Positions 31,953 through 41,644 of a DNA stretch of 64,000 nucleotides are shown piece by piece (the stretch's first letter is position 1; every line of letters starts with the position of its first letter). A model generated the notes under the pieces. The model did not search any database. It was not told where the DNA came from and saw only the letters and a list, made by a program, of their open reading frames with translations. The translations under genes were made by a program, and so were the position numbers. Location of the stretch: the NCBI GenBank assembly GCA_946567425.1, contig CAMNXF010000004.1, positions 62,001-126,000 of the forward strand, read 5' to 3'. The stretch comes from an uncultured Clostridia bacterium. Lineage in GTDB: Bacteria; Bacillota; Clostridia; Oscillospirales; Ruminococcaceae.

Positions 31953-32921
31953 ATGAATGTGCTGACCACATTTCTGAACGCCTTCCCCGGCAATATATCA
32001 CAGGGGCTTATCTGGGGAATAATGGCAATAGGCGTGTATATCACCTATAAGATACTTGATTTCCCCGACCTTACGGTAGACGGCTCTATCGGAACGGGCG
32101 GCGCCGTCGCTGTCGTACTTATTCTTAACGGTGTTCCCGTATGGCTCGCGCTTGTCGCGGCATTCGCGGCAGGCTGTCTCGCGGGGTTGATTACCGGACT
32201 GCTGAACACACTGCTCGGCATACCGGGGATACTCGCGGGCATACTCACCCAAATTGCTCTCTATTCCGTCAACCTTGCCATACTTGGCGGATCAAATAAG
32301 TCCATAAGCGTGGATAAATTCCCGCTGCTGCTCTCCTCAAGAAGAGTGGCGGTGAGCGGCGGCTTTGCGATGTTCGGCTGGGAGGTCGGAAAGTGCCTGA
32401 TAATCGTTGCGTTGCTGATTGCCGCGCTGTACTGGTTCTTCGGTACGGAATACGGCTTCACTATCCGCGCTACGGGCTGCAACAGCAATATGTCTCGCGC
32501 TCAGGGTATCAACACAAAAAAATCCACTGTGATAGCACTGGTGCTCTCGAACGGTCTGGTGGGTCTTGCAGGCGGGTTTCTCGCGCAGTATCAGGGTTTC
32601 GCTGATGTAAATATGGGCAGAGGCGCTATCGTAATCGGTCTGGCGGCTGTTATAATCGGAGAGGTGCTCGGGTCGGCGATATTGGGCAAACGCTTCAATT
32701 TCGTTGCGAGGCTCTCGTTTACGGCTGTGGGAGCGATCATCTACTTCATCGTGCTCCAGATAGTAATGCTCACCGGTTTGCCGTCTACCTACAACAAGCT
32801 GTTTTCGGCTGTCGTGGTCGCGGTGTTCCTTGCCGTGCCTTATATACGAAAGTCTCTCAAGACTTCCTACGGCAGAGCCGCAAAGAGTTCCGCGAAGAAA
32901 GGAGAGTCGAGGAATGCTTGA
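31953..32921 (+). CDS. ABC transporter permease
   Basis: Multi-TM; GLIWGIMAIGVYITYKILDFPDLTVDGSIGTGGAV. Confidence 0.85.
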   Translation: MNVLTTFLNAFPGNISQGLIWGIMAIGVYITYKILDFPDLTVDGSIGTGGAVAVVLILNGVPVWLALVAAFAAGCLAGLITGLLNTLLGIPGILAGILTQIALYSVNLAILGGSNKSISVDKFPLLLSSRRVAVSGGFAMFGWEVGKCLIIVALLIAALYWFFGTEYGFTIRATGCNSNMSRAQGINTKKSTVIALVLSNGLVGLAGGFLAQYQGFADVNMGRGAIVIGLAAVIIGEVLGSAILGKRFNFVARLSFTAVGAIIYFIVLQIVMLTGLPSTYNKLFSAVVVAVFLAVPYIRKSLKTSYGRAAKSSAKKGESRNA

Positions 32922-33723
32922 GCTTATTGATGTAAAAAAGACTTTCAACGTGGGTACGATAAACGAGAAAAAGGCGTTGGACGGCGTTTCGATAAAGCTT
33001 GACGAGGGCGACTTCGTGACGATAATCGGCGGCAACGGCGCAGGTAAATCCACTACGCTGAACGCTATCGCGGGCGTGTGGCCGATTGACAGCGGAGCGA
33101 TAATTATTAACGGACAGAACGTCGCGGGACTTCCCGAGCATAAGCGCGCGAAATTCATCGGGCGCGTGTTCCAGGATCCCATGACGGGTACGGCGGCAAC
33201 TATGGAAATTCAAGAGAACCTCGCCCTTGCAAAGCGCAGAGGAAATCCGCGCGGACTGCGCTGGGGCATTACACGTGCCGAGCGCGAGGAGTATCACGAG
33301 CTGTTGAAAACACTCGACCTCGGACTTGAGGACAGAATGACCTCAAAGGTCGGGCTGCTTTCAGGCGGTCAGCGGCAGGCGCTCACGTTGCTTATGGCGA
33401 CGCTGAAAAAGCCCGATATTCTGCTGCTTGACGAGCACACGGCGGCGCTCGACCCGAAAACCGCCGCAAAGGTGCTGGAGCTTTCCGACAAGATAATCGA
33501 GGAAAACCGCCTTACTGCGATGATGGTAACTCATAATATGAGCGCGGCGATAAAGCACGGAAACCGCCTTATAATGATGAACAGCGGACGAATTATCTAC
33601 GATGTAAAGGGCGAGGAGAAGAAGAACCTTACCGTAGATATGCTGCTCGAAAAGTTTGAACAGGCAAGCGGCTCGGCGCTCAGCAACGACCGTATGCTGC
33701 TTTCAAAGCATGACAATATCTGA
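32914..33723 (+). CDS. ABC transporter ATP-binding protein
   Basis: GGNGAGKSTTLNAIAGV; LLSGGQRQALTLLMA; ILLLDEHTAALDPKT; ATG at 32914 overlapping permease. Confidence 0.92.
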   Translation: MLELIDVKKTFNVGTINEKKALDGVSIKLDEGDFVTIIGGNGAGKSTTLNAIAGVWPIDSGAIIINGQNVAGLPEHKRAKFIGRVFQDPMTGTAATMEIQENLALAKRRGNPRGLRWGITRAEREEYHELLKTLDLGLEDRMTSKVGLLSGGQRQALTLLMATLKKPDILLLDEHTAALDPKTAAKVLELSDKIIEENRLTAMMVTHNMSAAIKHGNRLIMMNSGRIIYDVKGEEKKNLTVDMLLEKFEQASGSALSNDRMLLSKHDNI

Positions 33724-33831
33724 ACGAATAACGAAGAGACGGGGCGGCTGCTTCGTCTCTTTCTATAATCCTTTTGAAAAATCTGCCCCCGAAGGAATAT
33801 TTTCGTGTTATTATATACGAGGGGTGATGAA

Positions 33832-34344
33832 ATGGCGGTATTCGACAAGCTGTACAAAAACTACAGAAAGCTCATGTTCGGGATAGCGTACGATATCCTG
33901 AAAAACGTACAGGACGCCGAGGACGCGTTCTTCCGTATTGCGGATAATCTTGACAGGATAAATGACGAGGACAGTCCGCAGGCGCTTAATTTCGCCGCCG
34001 TCATAACTCGCAACGTCTGCTTAAACGTGCTGCGAAAGCGACATATCGAGGACGATATCGACGACGCGGACGTTTCGTCTGACATGAGCACGGAGGACGG
34101 GTTTCTGGCGGATCAAGGCGTTGAAACGCTGGAGCGCGCTCTGAGGTCGCTCCCCGAAAAATATCGCGATATAATGTACCTTACGGTCTACGAGGAGCTT
34201 AAGCTGCGCGACGCGGCGGAGCTGCTCGGGATAACCTATAAAACGCCAAGTCGCGCGTTAGGCGCGCACGGAAGAAAATATCCGATTTTCTGGAAAAGGA
34301 AGGCTGTTTCAACTAACGGATATTCGGTTTTACATAAGGGGTGA
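33832..34344 (+). CDS. ECF-type sigma-70 factor with apparently frameshifted C-terminus
   Basis: MAVFDKLYKNYRKLMFGIAYDILKNVQDAEDAFFRIADNL; region 4 YRDIMYLTVYEELKLRDAAELLGITYK; -1 frame continues NAKSRVRRARKKISDFLEKEGCFN* (TAA 34314-34316). Confidence 0.8.
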   Translation: MAVFDKLYKNYRKLMFGIAYDILKNVQDAEDAFFRIADNLDRINDEDSPQALNFAAVITRNVCLNVLRKRHIEDDIDDADVSSDMSTEDGFLADQGVETLERALRSLPEKYRDIMYLTVYEELKLRDAAELLGITYKTPSRALGAHGRKYPIFWKRKAVSTNGYSVLHKG

Positions 34345-34348
34345 ATTT

Positions 34349-34924
34349 ATGGATAATTTGAAGAAAGCACTTGAAAACGTTATGCGTGAGGATATCGGGC
34401 GCTACGAAAACGCGGGAGAACACGAGTTTTCTGCGGAATTCGAGAAGAAAATGGAGCGACTGTCAAAGCGCTCCACTACGAAGAAACGCGTGCCGCTGCG
34501 CATTGGCAGAATATTCGCGGCTATGGCTGCGGCGGTCGCTCTGTTTGCGGTGGGAACGTTCGCGGGGGCGGTGTCGAGCGGATTTGACGTCACGCGTTCA
34601 ACACGTCTGGGGCTGCCCGCGAAGCTGTTTACCGCCGCCGATACCGATAGCTGCCCGACAAGCATTGAGACAGTATATAAGCTCAACTGTTTCCCCGATA
34701 ATCAGATAAGCATCTCGGACAATTTCGACAAAGACGGCAACAGAACGTCTGTATCATCAATGTATTTTTCCGCTCCGTTTGAATGGCGCGGCTTCGGGGT
34801 ACTGGAGGATGGCACGGAGGAGAACCTTGCGCGCACCTACATCTTCGACATTGAGGGCGCGGGCAGAGGTAAGCTGCCGAAACTGCTCAACAAAGCGGAG
34901 ATATATCCAGAGATACAAGTTTAA
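34349..34924 (+). CDS. Single-TM protein downstream of ECF sigma (possible cognate regulator)
   Basis: N-terminal soluble helix, TM IFAAMAAAVALFAVGTFAGAV, extracytoplasmic domain. Confidence 0.55.
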   Translation: MDNLKKALENVMREDIGRYENAGEHEFSAEFEKKMERLSKRSTTKKRVPLRIGRIFAAMAAAVALFAVGTFAGAVSSGFDVTRSTRLGLPAKLFTAADTDSCPTSIETVYKLNCFPDNQISISDNFDKDGNRTSVSSMYFSAPFEWRGFGVLEDGTEENLARTYIFDIEGAGRGKLPKLLNKAEIYPEIQV

Positions 34925-34942
34925 AATGAGAGTGGAGAGCGT

Positions 34943-35398
34943 ATGAAGGACTTTTTGAGGAGCGAGCTTATCAAGTCGCTGTTTTTTCCGGTGCTGTGCG
35001 GACTGTGGGCGGTCGTGCGTCTTGTGAACGACCTTTCGTGGGGCGCGGACTTTTCGGCGAGTTTTTTCTTCGGACCGATAGGCTATATCGCGGCGGCGGT
35101 TTTCGGCTGTGCGATACCGATAATACTCACGCTTATGCGGAACGTTCACACCGAGGATTATTTCAAAAAGCGGCTGATAATTCTTATTGTGACATATGTG
35201 GGGCTCAGCTTTCTGAACTTGATAATGGATCAGTTTCTTTATACGCTTTATTATCTGTTTTTCGGCGTTGGCTCCGTGCTGTTTCAGGTTTTTAAGGTTC
35301 AGGGCGAGGATACTCCCACCGATGAACGTGCTGTGCTTATTCTCTCTGACCCTGTGATCTACTGGACGATAAGGACGCTTCTCTTTTCATTATTATAA
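34943..35398 (+). CDS. Hypothetical multi-TM protein (151 aa)
   Basis: Several hydrophobic segments; preceded by GAGAGCG; followed by strong terminator. Confidence 0.55.
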   Translation: MKDFLRSELIKSLFFPVLCGLWAVVRLVNDLSWGADFSASFFFGPIGYIAAAVFGCAIPIILTLMRNVHTEDYFKKRLIILIVTYVGLSFLNLIMDQFLYTLYYLFFGVGSVLFQVFKVQGEDTPTDERAVLILSDPVIYWTIRTLLFSLL

Positions 35399-35403
35399 TA
35401 TAG

Positions 35404-35439
35404 ACCCGACGGCGTTTATGTGCTGTCGGGTCTTTTTTT
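35404..35439 (+). terminator. Terminator
   Basis: CCCGACGGCGTTTATGTGCTGTCGGGTCTTTTTTT. Confidence 0.85.
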
Positions 35440-35450
35440 GAAAAAAGCTC

Positions 35451-35494
35451 TTGACAAAAGTACTATATAGTATTATACTATATAGTAGGAGGTG
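35451..35494 (+). promoter_or_regulatory. Promoter with embedded duplicate palindromic operator and SD
   Basis: TTGACA-N17-TATACT; ACTATATAGT at 35462-35471 and 35477-35486; AGGAGGTG SD. Confidence 0.75.
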
Positions 35495-35501
35495 CACAAA
35501 A

Positions 35502-35960
35502 TTGTTGAAGAGGACAAACGGAGGTTTTCTTATCAGCAAGGTAAAGCAGATACAGGGGCGGGTGTTTGAGCGTATGCTGGACGAGAACGGGATAAGCGAG
35601 TTCAACGGTGCGCAGGGACGGATACTGTTCGTGCTGTGGGACGAGGACGGTATCCCGATAAGCGCGCTGTCCGAAAGGACGGGACTTGCGAAGACGACGC
35701 TCACGGGTATGCTCGACAGACTAGAGGCGGCGGGGCATATCCGCCGATTGCCCGACGCGGATGACCGCCGCGCCGTGAGGATACGTCTTACCGAGAGCGC
35801 CGAGGCTCTCCGCGAAAAATACGAGCGTGTTTCGGCGGCGATGAATGAGGTGTTTTACAGTGGGTTCAGCGACGAAGAGATACTCGCCTTTGAAAAGGGG
35901 CTTGGGAAAATTCTTGAAAATCTTATCGAAAAGGAGAATGAAAATGGACAAAAAAATTAA
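35502..35960 (+). CDS. MarR-family transcriptional regulator
   Basis: ALSERTGLAKTTLTGMLDRLEAAGHIRRLPDADDRRAVRIRLTESAEAL; likely TTG start 7 nt after AGGAGGTG. Confidence 0.87.
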   Translation: MLKRTNGGFLISKVKQIQGRVFERMLDENGISEFNGAQGRILFVLWDEDGIPISALSERTGLAKTTLTGMLDRLEAAGHIRRLPDADDRRAVRIRLTESAEALREKYERVSAAMNEVFYSGFSDEEILAFEKGLGKILENLIEKENENGQKN

Positions 35961-36378
35961 GGACGAGATACGCGGACTTCGCGACAGATGCAGCGTCGCG
36001 TACATCGGTTCAGTCAACGCGGAGGGCTTTCCTCAGATAAAGGCGATGCTGGTCGCCGAACACGACGATATGCGCGTGCAGTATTTTTCCACCAATCTCA
36101 GCAGCAAGCGCGCCGCGCAGTTCGCCGAAAATCCCAAGGCATGCGTGTACTACTGCCACGAGAGCGAGTTTAAGGGCGCGATGTTTACGGGAACGGTCGA
36201 GGTCTGCACCGACCACGACACCAAGGCGCTTATCTGGCACGACGGCGACGAGATGTATTACCCAAACGGCGTGGACGACGAGGACTACTGCGTGTACAAA
36301 TTCACCGCCGAAACCGTAAATTATTATCACGGACTTGCGAATGTAACATTCCCGGTCGATGAGTTTTACGGTGAATGA
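35944..36378 (+). CDS. Pyridoxamine 5'-phosphate oxidase-family (FMN-binding split barrel) protein
   Basis: IKAMLVAEHDDMRVQYFSTNLSSKRAAQFAENPKACVYYCHESEFKGAMFTGTVEV. Confidence 0.82.
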   Translation: MDKKIKDEIRGLRDRCSVAYIGSVNAEGFPQIKAMLVAEHDDMRVQYFSTNLSSKRAAQFAENPKACVYYCHESEFKGAMFTGTVEVCTDHDTKALIWHDGDEMYYPNGVDDEDYCVYKFTAETVNYYHGLANVTFPVDEFYGE

Positions 36379-36384
36379 AAACGG

Positions 36385-36416
36385 AAAGGCTGCGCGGATA
36401 GGCGCAGCCTTTTCAG
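36385..36416. terminator. Bidirectional terminator
   Basis: AAAGGCTGCGCGGATAGGCGCAGCCTTTT. Confidence 0.75.
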
Positions 36417-36421
36417 GATAA

Positions 36422-37042
36422 TTATTTGCATTTCAGCCACCGAACCGCTATCTGCGTTCGGTGCTCCAAGCCTGTTTTTTCGAGGATCGTGCTTATGTGA
36501 TTGCGCACCGTGCCGTTTGAGAGAAACAGCTTTTCGGCGATTTGCTGATTTGAAAGCCCCTCGGCGATAAGCCGCGTGATCTCCATTTCACGTTGAGTGA
36601 GCTGCGCAAATATTTCGCTGCTGTTCGTCGGACTTATTTTACCGCGAACATATTTCAGTATATCCTCCTGAAAAACCGTGCCGCCCGAATTTACGGCGCG
36701 GACGGCGTTTAATATCCTCTCGGCGGGCGAATTCTTCAAAATATAACCGCATATCTCACTTTTCAGCGCACGTACAATAAGATCCTCCTCATCAAACGTT
36801 GTCAGCAGCAGCGGCGCGCAAAGGCTCTCCGCAAGCATTTGTTCTGCGGCGGTTATCCCGTCGCATTCGGGCATACGGATATCCAGCAGCGCTACGTCGG
36901 GGTGAAGCTCGTGTGCAAGCTTCAGCGCCGTGTTTCCGTTCTCCGCTTCTCCGACGGTTCGCATATCCTCCTGCGAGGAGATTATCATTTTCAAACCCTC
37001 GCGCACTATAAAGTCATCGTCCGCTATCAATACCTTTATCAT
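36422..37042 (-). CDS. NarL/LuxR-family response regulator
   Basis: KVLIADDDFIVREGLKMII; LLDIRMPECDGI; EMEITRLIAEGLSNQQIAEKLFLSNGTVRNHISTILEK. Confidence 0.93.
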   Translation of the reverse strand: MIKVLIADDDFIVREGLKMIISSQEDMRTVGEAENGNTALKLAHELHPDVALLDIRMPECDGITAAEQMLAESLCAPLLLTTFDEEDLIVRALKSEICGYILKNSPAERILNAVRAVNSGGTVFQEDILKYVRGKISPTNSSEIFAQLTQREMEITRLIAEGLSNQQIAEKLFLSNGTVRNHISTILEKTGLEHRTQIAVRWLKCK

Positions 37043-38150
37043 AATTCACCCCGAAAATATTGATTATTTTGAAACCTGTCACTCCGCATTGGAAAAGGCA
37101 TTTCCCGCCGCAGACCGTAACTCTGTCATCTATTCCCTCCAGACCCATTCCCTTTGAAAACCCGCTTGTGCCGCTGCCGTTATCGGCAAATTCCGCGCGT
37201 ATCATTTTATCATAAACGCGTATCTTAAACGAAAATTCGTTTGCGTTGGAGTGCTTTACCGTGTTCGTCAGCGCTTCGGTCAGGTTGTCCTTTAAGCAGC
37301 TCCAGATCGGGGCGGAGATCGTTTCGGTATCGCCCTCGACGGAAAAGTTCGTCTTTATTTCGTAATTTAACGAGAACCGCTCCAAAAGCTCTTTAAGCTC
37401 GGAAGCGCTTGCCGTACCGCGTTTCGGACGCTCTTCGCGGAGGGCTTCGCGTATGCTGTCAACGCTGCCGCGCAGGTTTTCGATAGCCGTTCCGAGCGTT
37501 TTTTCCGCTTGCTCGGGATTTGTTTTCACATTTAATTTCGCACCCTCCAGCAGGATAATGCTGCCCGAAATATTGTGCCCGAGTTTGTCGTGTATGCGTA
37601 TTGAAAAGCGGCTGCGTTCCTCCAGGGCGGCGGTCTCGCGGATGGTAGCCGAATAGGCTTGAAGCTTAGCAGCGCGTTCGTTCTGCGCAGAAATGGTTCT
37701 GCGCTGTTCCTCGGACAACCGTCGGAAATACTCGAGACGTTCTATCGCCATTCTTGTAAAAACTCCCGCCGCCGAAATTAAAGCAGCGGAAACGAGCGCG
37801 TACCGCGTCGGACGGAAGATCAGCGCTGCAAGCAGCAAAAACGCTCCCGATATCCCGTAGAAATATTCTCCTGCATCTATCAAATCGACTATCTCAAACG
37901 CCGATAGCAGCAGCACGGGGAAATAATCCTCCGCGCCGCACACAAGACAGCCGACAACGGCTATCGGTGCGCATATCAGCCGAAATCGTCCTGAGACTTT
38001 GCTTATCAGATAATCCGCCGTGAATAAACAGCAAAAGGCGAGTGCGGCAACAACCGTAAAGCTGTGCGCCGTATTCGCCGAAAAATTTTCCACCGTGACC
38101 GCCGCCAACGCGACGGTCTTGAACGTAAGGTAAAATGTGTTTTTATCCAT
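37014..38150 (-). CDS. Sensor histidine kinase (HisKA_3 type)
   Basis: Multi-TM N-terminus; RFSIRIHDKLGHNISGSIILLEGAKL; N-box EALTNTVKHSNA; adjacent RR. Confidence 0.9.
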   Translation of the reverse strand: MDKNTFYLTFKTVALAAVTVENFSANTAHSFTVVAALAFCCLFTADYLISKVSGRFRLICAPIAVVGCLVCGAEDYFPVLLLSAFEIVDLIDAGEYFYGISGAFLLLAALIFRPTRYALVSAALISAAGVFTRMAIERLEYFRRLSEEQRRTISAQNERAAKLQAYSATIRETAALEERSRFSIRIHDKLGHNISGSIILLEGAKLNVKTNPEQAEKTLGTAIENLRGSVDSIREALREERPKRGTASASELKELLERFSLNYEIKTNFSVEGDTETISAPIWSCLKDNLTEALTNTVKHSNANEFSFKIRVYDKMIRAEFADNGSGTSGFSKGMGLEGIDDRVTVCGGKCLFQCGVTGFKIINIFGVNYDKGIDSGR

Positions 38151-39288
38151 TGTGTGCGTTTTTCCTTGTAAAGATCACCGCGGAAATCAGATAAACAAGC
38201 ACTGCCGCAAGCGCGATTATCAATATATTCGGGAGGATATTGTAATCGGGAGTGCCGGAGTATTCTCTCAGCGTCTCCATAAGCCAGTACTGCGGGAATA
38301 TCTTCGCTATGCTGCCGACAAATCCGAACTCGATATCTATCGGGAACCACGCGCCGCCGAGCATACTGCCGATAGTCGCGTAACCTACGCCGACCGTCAT
38401 GAGCGCGCGCTGATTGTTGACAAGCAGCGCAAACAGCACTGCAAGACCTACCGAAAACAGCATGAAAAGCTCGTTTATACCGAGCGCGAGCAGAAGCGGC
38501 ACGGGCATTTCCTCGCCCGCCGAATACGCGGACAAATTGAACAGCAGATTTGCCGCGGTGCAGCAAAGTATACCGAACATGCTTATTCCGACAACGTATT
38601 CTGAGGACTTCAGCGACGAGCATTTCATTCGGTTGAACGTGCCCAATTGCCTGTCGACAAGTATCTGATTTGAAATGAAAACGGTTATTCCCGAGATCAT
38701 CATCAGCATAAACCCGAACGACAGAATATAAGCGTCTGCCGTTTTTACGCGTCTGTCCGTCTGTGAATTTGTTTCGGCGAGAGTTATTGTATTCGGCGTG
38801 CTCTGTGAGGTCAGCATTTCCGAGAACGCTTCCGCGTTTCCGTCCGCAGCCTGCGAGATAATCGAAATGCCGCGCATATACGAGTTCAGATACGCTTCTA
38901 TAAACGCGGAATTTTCGTAATCGTCAAGGGTGGTTATTTCGAGCTGCCCGGACTTGCCGCTTATCATTGCATTTTCAAATCCACGCGGTACTTCTATTAT
39001 AGCAGAAAGCTTCCTGTTAATCAAGAGGGAAGACAAAAAATCGTAATCTTCCGTAACAATTTCCATTCCGAGCGGATTTTCAAGATAACCGCGCAGATCC
39101 TCCGAAAGCGTGCTGTTGTCATCATCGACAACACCCACGCTTATCGTGTCTGTGGCGTAGACCGTGCCGTCGGCGTTTATTTGCCCGTAGAAAACAATGA
39201 TCATAAGCGCGGCGGTGCCAAGCGCCAGAAACAGTGTCAGCTTGTTGCGGAGAATGCTGTTTTTGAATATCAACAATATTTTACTCAT
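38143..39288 (-). CDS. ABC-2 type permease
   Basis: MSKILLIFKNSILRNKLTLFLALGTAALMIIV; 6-TM ABC-2 layout. Confidence 0.85.
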   Translation of the reverse strand: MSKILLIFKNSILRNKLTLFLALGTAALMIIVFYGQINADGTVYATDTISVGVVDDDNSTLSEDLRGYLENPLGMEIVTEDYDFLSSLLINRKLSAIIEVPRGFENAMISGKSGQLEITTLDDYENSAFIEAYLNSYMRGISIISQAADGNAEAFSEMLTSQSTPNTITLAETNSQTDRRVKTADAYILSFGFMLMMISGITVFISNQILVDRQLGTFNRMKCSSLKSSEYVVGISMFGILCCTAANLLFNLSAYSAGEEMPVPLLLALGINELFMLFSVGLAVLFALLVNNQRALMTVGVGYATIGSMLGGAWFPIDIEFGFVGSIAKIFPQYWLMETLREYSGTPDYNILPNILIIALAAVLVYLISAVIFTRKNAHNG

Positions 39289-40394
39289 ATGTTCTTTCTC
39301 CTTGGAGACTTCTTCCTTGAATGTACTTTGATATAGCCGAGCACGATAAGCGCCGCGAATATTACGAGCGACCATACCGTAACGCTCACCGCTCTCTGCG
39401 GTCTGGAAAAGCCCGTCAGATCGAACGCCGCTTCAAGTATGATCCGCGAGGGGAGATATTCGGATAATCCCTCGATGTACATATCCTTATGGAATACTCC
39501 CGAAAAGAAAAGCATTATCCATAAGATCGGCATTAAGATCGCCCACGGCTGCATTTTCGAGAACACCAAATTTAACAGCACGCCAACCGCAAGCGCCGCC
39601 AAAGACGAGCATATAAACATCGTGAAAAGCAGCAGATTTTCACCCGCCGTGATGCAAAAATGCGCTCCAAAGAACAACGTGCTGACGGTCATAACAGTGC
39701 CGACTTGCACCAGCACAAGCGGAAGCAGCCCGAGTATCTTGCCGAAATAAACGGCGGTTTTGCTTATCGGCGCGGCGTTAAGGCGGTCTATCGTGTTGTT
39801 GGCGTATTCGTCGCTGTATACCGACGCGCCCGAAATGCACGAGCCGAAAAAAATTATCACTATCGTCATTGCGACTGCGTAATAATCCATCATTGTTCGC
39901 GTTCTGCCGAAATCGTGCGGCATTACATAGCCGTCCTCAGACAGCTCAATGTTTGCCAATGTTTGCGGATTCTTTTCAGCAACCGCCGTATATGCCGCAG
40001 CCGTTTGATTATAGCCGTCTATCAGCGCTTTGACCGTGCGGTTCTGAACGGCGTTCGATCCGTTATAGATCGTTATCTCCGTGCCGCTTAGCTTTACGGC
40101 GGCAGAATAATTTTCGAGAACGCTGTCCAACTCCTCCGAGGTTATCTTCGCGGCGTTGACGACCTCTTCCCTGTCGAGCGATACAATAAACTCCTCGAAA
40201 GCGTCGGCGGAATAGCCGCTGCCTTCAATGCAGTACGCGATATTCAGCTCGCCGACAACGGAATCCGAAACCTCAATGCTTTCAAGAAGCGTGCCGAGGA
40301 AAAACGCGCAAAGGCTCGGGAAAAATATTGAAAAGAAGATCGTCGAGCCGTTGCGAAAGCATGAGCGTATCTCGTTTAAAATTACCTGTAACAT
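39285..40394 (-). CDS. ABC-2 type permease
   Basis: MLQVILNEIRSCFRNGSTIFFSIFFPSLCAFFLGTLLESI; ATGA overlap with downstream permease. Confidence 0.85.
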   Translation of the reverse strand: MLQVILNEIRSCFRNGSTIFFSIFFPSLCAFFLGTLLESIEVSDSVVGELNIAYCIEGSGYSADAFEEFIVSLDREEVVNAAKITSEELDSVLENYSAAVKLSGTEITIYNGSNAVQNRTVKALIDGYNQTAAAYTAVAEKNPQTLANIELSEDGYVMPHDFGRTRTMMDYYAVAMTIVIIFFGSCISGASVYSDEYANNTIDRLNAAPISKTAVYFGKILGLLPLVLVQVGTVMTVSTLFFGAHFCITAGENLLLFTMFICSSLAALAVGVLLNLVFSKMQPWAILMPILWIMLFFSGVFHKDMYIEGLSEYLPSRIILEAAFDLTGFSRPQRAVSVTVWSLVIFAALIVLGYIKVHSRKKSPRRKNI

Positions 40395-40400
40395 TGCCGC

Positions 40401-41348
40401 TCACCTCAGCTCTCTGCCCGTGAGAGCGATAAATACGTCCTCAAGGTTCATGGATTCGGAGGTTATGCCGCATATTGGCAGACCGCGTTTTCTTATATGC
40501 TCAAGGCAAAGCGAAAAATCGCGGCATACGGCGTTCACCTCGAGTATTATCCGATCCTCGTCAATACGCGCTTTTTTCACGTTGGGGAGACTTGACAATT
40601 CGCTGATAAGCTCATTTGCGGGGAAGTCAGCGCTTATCTCCGTGGAAATTTTCAGCGCCTTGCTGTCGCTCACGCTCGAAATAAGCTCCTGCTCCGTGCC
40701 GCACGCGACAAATTTTCCATGGTCGATTATCGCTATTCTATCGCATATATCCTCGACCTCGTTCATATAGTGCGAGGTATAAATTACCGTCGCTCCGCGC
40801 TCGCGGAGGGTTTTTATCGAGGCGAGGATATGCTCGCGCGACTGCGCGTCAACGCCGACCGTCGGTTCATCCATTATTATAAGCTTTGGGCGGTGTGCTA
40901 TTCCGCACGCTATGTTCAAGCGCCGTTTCATACCGCCCGACATTTTTTTCGGCTTCATCTTTGCGCGGTCGGACAAGCCCACAAACTCAAGCGCTTCTTT
41001 TGCCGCGGAATTTAATTCTCTTCCACGCAGTCCGTACAGCGACGCGAAGAATTTCACGTTCTCTTCCGCTGACAAAAACGGATACAGCGCTATCTCCTGC
41101 GGCACCATTCCGATAATACGCCGAACCTTTTCCTTGTATTTTACGATATCCATTCTGTCGACCTCAACGCTGCCCTTATCGAAGCCGCACAGCGACGTTA
41201 TAATGTTCATGGTCGTCGATTTTCCGGCTCCGTTAGGTCCGAGCAAGCCGAATATCTCGCGCTCGCTTACCGAGAAACTGAGGTTATCTACTGCGCAGAA
41301 ATCGCCGTAATACTTTACCAGATTTTGTACTTTAAGAAATTCTTTCAT
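40401..41348 (-). CDS. ABC transporter ATP-binding protein
   Basis: GLLGPNGAGKSTTMNIIT; KMSGGMKRRLNIACGIAHRPKLIIMDEPTVGVD; start placed at MKEFLKVQNLVKYYGDF. Confidence 0.93.
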   Translation of the reverse strand: MKEFLKVQNLVKYYGDFCAVDNLSFSVSEREIFGLLGPNGAGKSTTMNIITSLCGFDKGSVEVDRMDIVKYKEKVRRIIGMVPQEIALYPFLSAEENVKFFASLYGLRGRELNSAAKEALEFVGLSDRAKMKPKKMSGGMKRRLNIACGIAHRPKLIIMDEPTVGVDAQSREHILASIKTLRERGATVIYTSHYMNEVEDICDRIAIIDHGKFVACGTEQELISSVSDSKALKISTEISADFPANELISELSSLPNVKKARIDEDRIILEVNAVCRDFSLCLEHIRKRGLPICGITSESMNLEDVFIALTGRELR

Positions 41349-41615
41349 AGCCGTACCGCCTTTCCCGATAACAGTATAGCATATTTTATTTTGTGCGGCA
41401 AGTGACTTTTGATAGAATTTTTCCGTGACATTTGTCATTTCGCTCCTATGTCAATAAAATTAAGAAGCATGGGTATTTTTGTTTGTAAAAAAAGATTCTT
41501 TTTGTTGGCGTTTCACAAAAAAGTGTCATTCCACAAAGACATAATCTCCTGCCGCGTTCGGAAGCATTGTTTACATACGTTTTAAAAAAAGAAGAGATAT
41601 TTAAAATAAAAGCAC

Positions 41616-41644
41616 TTGAAATAAATGAAAATTTATTGTATAAT
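41616..41644 (+). promoter_or_regulatory. Putative promoter of hybrid kinase gene
   Basis: TTGAAA-N17-TATAAT. Confidence 0.5.

Noticed and set aside
34240-34250. Programmed -1 frameshift in the ECF sigma gene
   Set aside because: TATAAAACG is not a good X_XXY_YYZ slippery site and no clear stimulatory structure was seen; indel or sequencing error is the simpler explanation.
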